Positions 25,191 to 32,234 of a stretch of 53,186 nt of DNA are shown here, in pieces; the stretch's first letter is position 1; each line of letters begins with the position of its first letter. The notes beneath the pieces were generated by a model. That model made no database searches. It saw only the letters and a program-made list of their open reading frames with translations, and was not told where the DNA came from. Both the position numbers and the translations under genes were made by a program. This stretch comes from Bacillus sp. AFS006103 (GTDB lineage Bacteria; Bacillota; Bacilli; Bacillales; Cytobacillaceae), in contig NTXX01000018.1 in NCBI GenBank assembly GCA_002559145.1, forward strand, positions 1 through 53,186, in the 5' to 3' direction.

Positions 25191-26132
25191 CTATTGTTTA
25201 TGGCTTGAATAGAGCATGATCCCATCTGCAATGTTCGTGAGTAGATTGGTAAGATAGCCCGCCGTATCTGACAGGTTTTTGTCCTCGGTTGGATTGCTCA
25301 TAAATCCCATTTCAATTAATGTACTGGGCACTTGGGACCAATTAAAGCCTGATAGGTCGCCTCGATATGAAATACCATTTACTTTTACTGCAGGATTTTT
25401 TTGAGTCTCATTAAGAATAAGCTGTGAAGCTTGTAAACTATCTTGAAAAATAGTTTTCGTAAATTTGTCATCCTCCGATGGAGTTAAGATAGAAAGTCCA
25501 TTTACACTCCTGTTTGTAGATCCGTCCGCATGGATTCGTACAAATAAATCAGCTTGATTTTGATTGGCAATTTCCGCTCTTTCTTTGTTACTCATATTTA
25601 CATCAGAGGTCGTGCGGGTATAAATGACTTTTACCCCTCTACTTTCAAGTAATTCACCTAAAATAAGCGAAGCCTCTAACGCTAATTTGTACTCCGGTTT
25701 CCCTGTGGCAACCCCTGAGGTTCCGCCGGTTACTTTAATCTTGGTTTCCGTCGCACCTGGTCCGACAGGTTCCTGACCCAAATTAGCGCACTCTTGGTGA
25801 CCGGGGTCAATTACCACTAAAAAGTCGGATTGAACCTCTTCTTTTTCATCATCAACCTGTGGATTCACCGTTTTTTGGTCTTCTTTTCTCATTTCTTCCT
25901 TAACCGATTCTTCGTTTTTGGCTGTTGCCTTGTTATCTTGGTTTGCTGATGCCTTTTCGTTTTTTTCAGCCTCAAGGTCTGTCGATGCTGTTTTTGTAGC
26001 TTTTTGGACTACCTTTACATCCTCCCTTATACTCCCATTTCCTTCTTTATCGGACTGAAAGAAGTAAAAGTAGACAGGTATAATTACCAGAAGGATCATG
26101 CATGTAATTCCAATCTTAGCTGTCTTTGACAT
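25191..26132 (-). CDS. N-acetylmuramoyl-L-alanine amidase (Amidase_3)
   Basis: A 313-aa membrane-anchored or secreted zinc amidase that cuts the MurNAc-L-Ala bond of peptidoglycan. An N-terminal hydrophobic segment (about 7-25) is followed by a long Lys/Glu/Asn-rich linker (about 28-105). The catalytic domain is about 107-310: first zinc His in VIDPGHQ, Glu in EYKLALEAS, second His in VRIHADGS, catalytic Glu in LIEMGFMSN. All are intact. It is monocistronic and adjoins cotH, so a sporulation role is possible but not shown. CwlD/AmiC-type relatives are the likely kin. Confidence 0.9.
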   Translation of the reverse strand: MSKTAKIGITCMILLVIIPVYFYFFQSDKEGNGSIREDVKVVQKATKTASTDLEAEKNEKASANQDNKATAKNEESVKEEMRKEDQKTVNPQVDDEKEEVQSDFLVVIDPGHQECANLGQEPVGPGATETKIKVTGGTSGVATGKPEYKLALEASLILGELLESRGVKVIYTRTTSDVNMSNKERAEIANQNQADLFVRIHADGSTNRSVNGLSILTPSEDDKFTKTIFQDSLQASQLILNETQKNPAVKVNGISYRGDLSGFNWSQVPSTLIEMGFMSNPTEDKNLSDTAGYLTNLLTNIADGIMLYSSHKQ

Positions 26133-26327
26133 TATTTCAAAAACTCCTCTCGGCTTTTTTGCAAATTTACATTGTATGTTTCAATACTTTTTATTGTATC
26201 ATCATTGAAAATAATTCTTTATAATAAAAGATAGTCGACATATCTTTGTGAAATCCTACTTTTACTTTCTTTTTCAGCAAAAAAACAACCACCCCGCTAG
26301 GAGATGGCTCCTTTTTCTCTGTATATT

Positions 26328-27419
26328 TTAATCCAGTGTGGCTAATTTCCTAGATAGATACTTTCTTCTTTCCTCGATATAATTTGTAATAACCGATACT
26401 TCCCTGTCAAAAAGATCTATATCTTGTTTTTTATATGGGTCTTGAATAACAAACGGACGAATTAATTTTGTTAGTTTTTCAACCTTCGGAATCATATGGT
26501 CTACTGTAAAATGCTGTTCCATTATTTCCTCAAGAAGCATTCGGTATTGCTTTCGAAAGGTATCTACATATAAAAGACGTGCGGTTAATGTATTAAATCC
26601 ATCAATAGGTACATAATCAGACTCCATCGTTTTCCCATTGACATCCCGGCCCCATGTCGCATCATAATCCCAGGGTATAATCTCAAAAAGGCGTGTTTCT
26701 CCATTCCTGTAAAGGGCATAGTTATGAACGAAACCATCATAATTTGATGTGAAAATAACCCCGGCCATCCAGCGGAGATATTTATCGATATCAACAAATT
26801 TGTGAATTTCTTTTTCGAATTCACTTTTTGAAAACGTATTAATGTTAAAAATAAATTCCTGTAAGTAAAAATCTTCTTCCCGTCCTCCAACAATTCTTTC
26901 ATAACCCAATTGGAGTGATTTTTTGGTTTCCTTGTCTAGATCACTCATCAGTGAAAAATTCGCATCCCCGTCAACGGCATAATAAATGCTTCCGTTCGGT
27001 AAGTCCCTTCTTGTTAGGAAATTCTCATCAACACTTTCAATTTCCAAATAGACCCCTTCAGCTTTTCCATTTTGAATTAAAAATATATGACGCGACTGAG
27101 GCGATAATACGCCAAGATCAGCAAAAAAATCAAATGAAAGTTTGTTTCTAATCAATGAGGGATCCTTAAATTCGGCGTTCAAGTGTATATGTTTGGAACC
27201 TTTAAACTTTTTAGGCTTGTAGAAGGAAACCTGATAAGACTTTTTCGGATAATCGCGAATGTGGGATCCTCGATAGGCAACATCGATTTCAAGCCGTTTC
27301 CCTTCAATCGTTAACTGGGCAGGAATCGGATCATCAATCCAAATGTCCCTTCTCAGCTCCCGCAGGTCGACAGGTCTAATAAAGAGTTTGTATTGCGGTA
27401 ATAGTTCAGCCTCGTCCAT
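26328..27419 (-). CDS. cotH: Spore coat protein kinase CotH
   Basis: A 363-aa CotH-family atypical Ser/Thr protein kinase of the inner spore coat. The catalytic/metal aspartates are conserved at D228 (NYDGFVHN) and D251 (WDYDATWGRD), the same numbering as B. subtilis CotH. The family N-lobe segment SYQVSFYKPKKFKG is also present. CotH phosphorylates Ser residues of CotB and CotG and is needed for outer-coat assembly. ATG 27419 has GGAGGAA. It is divergent from the repeat-rich gene at 27625 with a 205-bp gap, mirroring the cotG/cotH divergence in B. subtilis. A sigma-K promoter could not be placed with confidence. Confidence 0.93.
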   Translation of the reverse strand: MDEAELLPQYKLFIRPVDLRELRRDIWIDDPIPAQLTIEGKRLEIDVAYRGSHIRDYPKKSYQVSFYKPKKFKGSKHIHLNAEFKDPSLIRNKLSFDFFADLGVLSPQSRHIFLIQNGKAEGVYLEIESVDENFLTRRDLPNGSIYYAVDGDANFSLMSDLDKETKKSLQLGYERIVGGREEDFYLQEFIFNINTFSKSEFEKEIHKFVDIDKYLRWMAGVIFTSNYDGFVHNYALYRNGETRLFEIIPWDYDATWGRDVNGKTMESDYVPIDGFNTLTARLLYVDTFRKQYRMLLEEIMEQHFTVDHMIPKVEKLTKLIRPFVIQDPYKKQDIDLFDREVSVITNYIEERRKYLSRKLATLD

Positions 27420-27624
27420 TTTTTATTCCTCCTTCCTATATTCGTATGAAAATCAAAGGTTGGAGGTCCCTCATGGACAGCTTTTTTTTCGCTAGTAGGC
27501 TTTTTTCTCATTCAAATGTACCTTAACACACGTAATTTAGTAGAAGAAGAGTGAGTTACTTGGACAAATAGGTCAATTAGTGATCTTGCTCCCTTTTCAA
27601 GCTTAAAGGAGGTGCTAAGTTACT

Positions 27625-28137
27625 ATGAGCGATTTTTCAGCGGAAGATATTCAAATAGCAGCCGATGAAGTAAGACAAGGTGATTTCTGGGGCTTTATGT
27701 TCCGCGATCCCGGTCATGATCGTCGCACAACACGAAGAAGAACATCCCGAAGAAGAACTTCAAGACAGCAGATGACATCACGTAGGAACACATCTAGACG
27801 GAATACTTCTAGAAACCGTAACACTTCTAGAAATCGTAACACTTCTAGAAACCGTAACACTTCTAGAAACCGTAACACTTCTAGAAACCGTAATACTTCT
27901 AGAAACCGTAATACTTCTAGAAACCGTAATACTTCTAGAAACCGTAATACTTCAAGAAGAAATACTTCAAGAAGAAATACTTCAAGAAGAAATACTTCAA
28001 GAAGAAATACTTCAAGAAGAAGAACTTCAAGACGCTGCAGATGGACTGGATGGCGTAGAGGTTCTAGTCCCAATACTATAGTCAACCGTTGTTGGAAAGA
28101 CGGCAACATGTGGAATTTGAGAGTCCGCAGACGCTAA
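27625..28137 (+). CDS. Arg/Ser/Thr/Asn-repeat CotG-like spore coat protein
   Basis: A 170-aa, extremely basic protein. Residues 1-33 are acidic/hydrophobic (MSDFSAEDIQIAADEVRQGD, then FWGFMFRDPG). Residues 34-59 are RRTSR-type. Residues 60-107 are 8 copies of NTSRNR and 108-132 are 5 copies of NTSRR. The C-terminal part (RCRWTGWRRGSSPN) holds two Cys. The position opposite cotH and the Ser/Thr-rich repeats suggest it is the CotH substrate, filling the role of CotG. The repeat differs from the B. subtilis CotG Ser/Lys/Tyr type. SD AAAGGAGGTG 10 nt before ATG. Function is inference. Confidence 0.82.
   Translation: MSDFSAEDIQIAADEVRQGDFWGFMFRDPGHDRRTTRRRTSRRRTSRQQMTSRRNTSRRNTSRNRNTSRNRNTSRNRNTSRNRNTSRNRNTSRNRNTSRNRNTSRNRNTSRRNTSRRNTSRRNTSRRNTSRRRTSRRCRWTGWRRGSSPNTIVNRCWKDGNMWNLRVRRR
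27802..28020 (+). repeat. Tandem coding repeats 18 bp x8 then 15 bp x5
   Basis: Eight 18-bp units (consensus AAYACTTCTAGAAACCGT, 27802-27945) are followed by five 15-bp units (AATACTTCAAGAAGA, 27946-28020). Near-identical DNA between units, including synonymous positions, indicates recent expansion. They lie inside the CotG-like gene and are not a CRISPR array. Confidence 0.95.
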
Positions 28138-28155
28138 TAAAATCTTTAAAAAAAC

Positions 28156-28190
28156 GAATGGGCAAGGAAACATAGTTTCCTTGCCCATTC
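28156..28190. terminator. Bidirectional terminator
   Basis: A perfect 16-bp stem (28156-28171 / 28175-28190) with an ATA loop between convergent genes, with A-rich and T-rich flanks on either side. Confidence 0.9.
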
Positions 28191-28208
28191 ATTTTTAAGG
28201 ACAAACGT

Positions 28209-28931
28209 CTATTTTTTTTCAGGAATCGCACAATTGCCATCCGCGCAACTAACATCTTCTTCGGTCGATAGATCTTGCAGCACGGGAGCAGGAGACTCTT
28301 CCTCCCAGACTTTTTGCAGCGCCCCCATAAATGTTTCTATCGGTTGGGCACCGGAAATCGCATATTTTTGATTAATGACAAAGTAAGGTACACCGCGAAC
28401 ACCATACTGCTGCGCAAGGGATTCATCCTTGCGGACTTCACTCGCATACGCATTTTTATCATGAAGAACTTTCAATACTTCTTGGCGATTTAATCCTGCC
28501 GCTTCGGCAATGTCGGCCAATGTTTCAAACTCACCAATATGTTTCGATTCTGTAAAATAGGCATTCAATAACTTTTCGGAAACAACCGGATCCTTCCCTT
28601 GAGTCTTTGCAAATTTAGCCAAGCGATGCGCATCAAACGTATTGGTCGGCTTCATCTCATCAAAATTGAAAGTCAACCCTACCGTAGCTGCCTGCTGCCC
28701 CACTCCTTGATTTGCTTCCTTCGCTTTTTCAATAGTCATCCCATATTTTTGGGCTAATACTTCGTGGATGCTTAGATCAATCTTTTGGGGAGAGTTAGGG
28801 TCAAGTTCAAAGCTTTTGAATTCTACTTCTACTTGATCCTTATAAGGAAATTGGTCTAACGCCAATTCTAATCGGCGTTTTCCAATATAACAAAACGGAC
28901 ATACATAATCTGACCAAACTTCAATTTTCAT
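28209..28931 (-). CDS. DsbA-family (FrnE-like) oxidoreductase
   Basis: A 240-aa cytosolic thioredoxin-fold protein with a helical insertion. The redox motif is CPFC (residues 11-14, in SDYVCPFCYIGKRR). The cis-Pro loop is GVRGVPYFVI. The C-terminal tail carries a second Cys pair (CADGNC, about 229-234), as in FrnE-like proteins linked to oxidative-stress tolerance. B. subtilis YwbO belongs to the same family. There is no signal peptide. It is monocistronic; the terminator at 28156 serves it. Confidence 0.88.
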   Translation of the reverse strand: MKIEVWSDYVCPFCYIGKRRLELALDQFPYKDQVEVEFKSFELDPNSPQKIDLSIHEVLAQKYGMTIEKAKEANQGVGQQAATVGLTFNFDEMKPTNTFDAHRLAKFAKTQGKDPVVSEKLLNAYFTESKHIGEFETLADIAEAAGLNRQEVLKVLHDKNAYASEVRKDESLAQQYGVRGVPYFVINQKYAISGAQPIETFMGALQKVWEEESPAPVLQDLSTEEDVSCADGNCAIPEKK

Positions 28932-29027
28932 GTCGACACCTCATTCTCTTCAGTTAATTTATATAGTATCACATGGTAAGAGAAAACTATTCAAAGTTGC
29001 TCATGTGGAATTGGTTAGAATAATAGC

Positions 29028-32000
29028 TCACTCGGTAGCCATTATATTATTTGGTTCAAGAAAGTAAAGAAATTCTTTACTGACTGTTTCTTTAGATAAC
29101 TCCTCCCAGGCATGCTTATAAAAGGACAATTGACTTTGATAGAATACTTGGAGCTTTTCATAGTCTTCAACCTGTTTAGCACGGTCTGTTTTATAATCAA
29201 CAATCGTCCAAGTGCCATTCTTTTTATAGATGAGATCAATCGTTCCTTTGACATAGAAGGGATGATTATCTTCAGGGTTTTTAGTAATTAATGAATAAAG
29301 AGCTTGCCCCTTTTTAACTTTTAACGTAAAAGGGACTTCTGTCAGAACTTCATCAGCTGCCATTAACTCCTCCCAAAGGGGTGAAGTTTGCAAGTTTTCC
29401 AGATAAGACCTTACTTCTTTTTCTCTATCATTTGAAAGATGATATTTGTTTAAAGCGGCCTTTATATAATTGGAGAGGTCATGGTCCTGCACAGCTTTTT
29501 CAAAGACATCATGAATCAACGTTCCCCAATCCTTTCCGCCGCCCGATTCCCGTTCAATTGTAATCACCTCAGAATAATCCTTATCCTTGGTTGGGGACCA
29601 ATGTTCAAACGTTTTTACTTTACTTTGTTCCAGCCAGACATTTTTACTAACCGTTCTAGCTTGAAATTCTGAAAAAGTAAGCTCCTCTGTTATTGAATGG
29701 TCAACAAATGGTTCTACCTCTGGAAGTTCTATCTCCTCGAAATCATCCATTTCAAAAAGGATGTTCCAAGGGTTTTTCTTATTGCTAGTGTGAGAACTAA
29801 TGATAAGTGCCTGTTCGGCACGGGTAGCCGCAACATAAATGATCCGCAGCTCTTCTTCCGTGAGGTACTCCAGTTCCTCAGCCTTATGTGTTTCCCACTC
29901 AAGTGGAATGGCAATTTCTTTATCTGAATAGCCGTTCTTTATGGTAAACGTAAAGTAGCCCTTTGAAATATGGTCCTCCCGTTTAATATGCTGTGATAAA
30001 AAGGATTCAGGACTGACGGATTTGGCTGGATGGGCTAAAAAGACAATCGGTGCTTCGAGTCCTTTTGCTTTATGAATATTCATAATCCGAACCGCATCTG
30101 CCTCTTCTTCCAAGTTTGCAACAACTGTTTTTTCAAAAATCAGCTCAGTCAGCATTTCCATCACTTGTTTATAGGTGGTCTTCCCCGCTGCCTCTTGTTT
30201 ACGAAGGGCTTCAAGCATTTGCAGCAGGCTTTTATATGTTCGTTTGTTGCGGCCATTTTTCAAAAGTAATGGATAGAAACCTACTTCTTCAATGATTCGT
30301 TCAATTGCTGCGGTTGGAGAAAGTGAGCGAATAAGCTTTTGGAAACCCTGTAATTTATCCAATGCTAACCTAAATTTATCACTCACCACAGTCGAAATTT
30401 CAGGAGGGGTATTTGCGTAAATGGAAAATCTCCCACCGGCTTGTCTCCATTGATATAGTTCTTGATCACTCATTCCGAAGAAAATCCCCCGTAACACGGC
30501 AATGAAGCCAACTTCATCGGTAGTATCCAAGAATGACTTTAAGAGGATCCATAAATCTTGGAACTCCCTAGTTTCACCTAGGATTACTTCCCCACTAATA
30601 CTAACAGGAATGCCCATGTCCTCGATCGTTTTCGCATAGACAGCGACTCCATCAGTATACCTCGTCAGCACCATGAAATCCTTTGCTTGGTGCCCTTGCC
30701 CGATAAGATGTTGAATCGAACGAGCGATGTTTTCCGCATCAATTAAGATGACTTCTTCCTTCTTTTTATAATCGGAAGGGACAGATAAACGCTTGATACC
30801 CGTAAAACCAGCGCCATTGTCCTCATGATAGGCGATTAACGGGCGATAGGCTGCTTGGTAATCAGATTCCACTTCTGGTAAGTGCTTCTGAAAAACCTTA
30901 TTTAATTCTTTTGTCACCGTGTCAAGTGACCGGAAATTGGTCGTCAATTGCAACACTTCGCCGCCATGTTCCTCAATTAACTGTTTCACGCGGTTATATG
31001 TATCAATATCGGCGCGGCGAAAACGGTAAATGGCTTGTTTAGGATCGCCCACCACAAAGAGCGAACCCGCTTTCGGTTTGCATCTGGTCCATGTTTTTTC
31101 ATAAATATCTTCACTCGTTAAATAAAACATGATTTCAGCCTGAATCGGGTCAGTGTCCTGAAACTCATCGACGAGTAGATAGCGGTATTTTGCTTGGAAA
31201 TAGGCGCGAACTTCTGGATTACCTTTTAGCAACATGGATGTATGAATCATTAAATCTTGAAAGTTTAGCAGGGATCGCTCGCTTTTTAAATGTTGATAAG
31301 CCTGAACTGCTTCTTTTAGAAAATGAATAATTTTCGGATGACAATATTCTTTCCATGCTTGAATAAGCGGTTTAATCGATACTTCAAACACTGCTGTGAT
31401 TTTCTCTTCATAAAATTTTGCATCCTCTTTAGATGGCCAGCGATTATAAGTTGGTTTTAAATTCTTATCAAATAATTCTAAAATGCTGATGATATCCTTT
31501 TCCTTCGCAGGATTGATGAATTTTTCTTTTTGGACTGCGGTTAAAATCGCCTTCTGTAAGCTGTCATATCCCTTCGGAGGCTCCTCCTCTGGAACAGATT
31601 TTTTTGCTTCTTTGATGAGGAGCATGAAAGATTGATAATCCGCACGCAGCTCTGGTTTCGGCCGCGTTTCCGCCACCCATTCCACATCAGAATATTCCTT
31701 TAGCCCTTTTAGCCAAGGGAATAGGTTATCAACCGTTATCCCTAATTCTTCAATGATTTCAAAATAAAGAGCTTCTTTGTCCATTTCGGTTTGTAAATAA
31801 CGCTGCCATGCTTCTTCTAAAATGTCGATGTCATCGGCTTCCTCAAGCTCTGTAAAGGTTAAATCTAAATTCGCTTCGATTGGACGCTCCCGCAGTAGCT
31901 TGGCACAAAAGGCATGGACCGTTCCTAAAAAGCAACGTTCTATATTTTGCAGAGCTTCTCCGAGACGAAATTCGACATCAAGGTTCTTTTCATCCTTCCA

Positions 32001-32234
32001 CACTTCTTCTAATCGGGCTTGAAAACGGACCTTTAGCTCATCGGCCGCCTTTCGTGTAAAAGTGATCGCGACGATTTCCTGAATTTGCGAGGTTCCAGTA
32101 TAAATGAGGTTGACCATTCGATCGACTAAACTTGTCGTTTTACCGGAGCCGGCACCCGCTTCTACTAAAAAATTTGTCCTGAGCTGTGATTTAATTTTAT
32201 CCCGGGCCGCTTGATCGAGAATTTCCTTAGTCAT
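29028..32234 (-). CDS. UvrD-like helicase-nuclease, AddA-like subunit
   Basis: A 1068-aa SF1A helicase with a C-terminal RecB-type nuclease domain. Walker A is AGAGSGKT (26-33), Walker B VDEFQDTD, followed by GDPKQAIYRFRRA, LTTNFRS and the late motif IHKAKGLEAPIVF. The nuclease motif is GTIDLIY then WTIVDYKTDRAKQ. It should unwind and degrade DNA ends with the downstream-coupled partner. The N-terminus (RTNFLVEAGAGSGKTTSLVD) and the length differ from the ~1230-aa Bacillus AddA, so this is probably a paralogous AddAB-like complex. Overlaps the B gene by 8 bp. Confidence 0.85.
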   Translation of the reverse strand: MTKEILDQAARDKIKSQLRTNFLVEAGAGSGKTTSLVDRMVNLIYTGTSQIQEIVAITFTRKAADELKVRFQARLEEVWKDEKNLDVEFRLGEALQNIERCFLGTVHAFCAKLLRERPIEANLDLTFTELEEADDIDILEEAWQRYLQTEMDKEALYFEIIEELGITVDNLFPWLKGLKEYSDVEWVAETRPKPELRADYQSFMLLIKEAKKSVPEEEPPKGYDSLQKAILTAVQKEKFINPAKEKDIISILELFDKNLKPTYNRWPSKEDAKFYEEKITAVFEVSIKPLIQAWKEYCHPKIIHFLKEAVQAYQHLKSERSLLNFQDLMIHTSMLLKGNPEVRAYFQAKYRYLLVDEFQDTDPIQAEIMFYLTSEDIYEKTWTRCKPKAGSLFVVGDPKQAIYRFRRADIDTYNRVKQLIEEHGGEVLQLTTNFRSLDTVTKELNKVFQKHLPEVESDYQAAYRPLIAYHEDNGAGFTGIKRLSVPSDYKKKEEVILIDAENIARSIQHLIGQGHQAKDFMVLTRYTDGVAVYAKTIEDMGIPVSISGEVILGETREFQDLWILLKSFLDTTDEVGFIAVLRGIFFGMSDQELYQWRQAGGRFSIYANTPPEISTVVSDKFRLALDKLQGFQKLIRSLSPTAAIERIIEEVGFYPLLLKNGRNKRTYKSLLQMLEALRKQEAAGKTTYKQVMEMLTELIFEKTVVANLEEEADAVRIMNIHKAKGLEAPIVFLAHPAKSVSPESFLSQHIKREDHISKGYFTFTIKNGYSDKEIAIPLEWETHKAEELEYLTEEELRIIYVAATRAEQALIISSHTSNKKNPWNILFEMDDFEEIELPEVEPFVDHSITEELTFSEFQARTVSKNVWLEQSKVKTFEHWSPTKDKDYSEVITIERESGGGKDWGTLIHDVFEKAVQDHDLSNYIKAALNKYHLSNDREKEVRSYLENLQTSPLWEELMAADEVLTEVPFTLKVKKGQALYSLITKNPEDNHPFYVKGTIDLIYKKNGTWTIVDYKTDRAKQVEDYEKLQVFYQSQLSFYKHAWEELSKETVSKEFLYFLEPNNIMATE

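Noticed and set aside
27420..27624. Sigma-K promoter for cotH (GACC-N16-CATACGAAT)
   Set aside because: The predicted start would fall inside the SD of cotH. In B. subtilis the cotH promoter lies far upstream beyond cotG, so the real one may do so here too.
27802..28020. Regular short repeats that might suggest a CRISPR array
   Set aside because: Units are contiguous 18-bp and 15-bp repeats without unique spacers, in frame within a protein gene with a strong SD.
27714..28109. Leu/Glu/Val-rich minus-strand frame opposite the repeat gene
   Set aside because: It is the antisense of the coding repeats, with no SD. The plus strand has a strong SD and a sensible CotH context.
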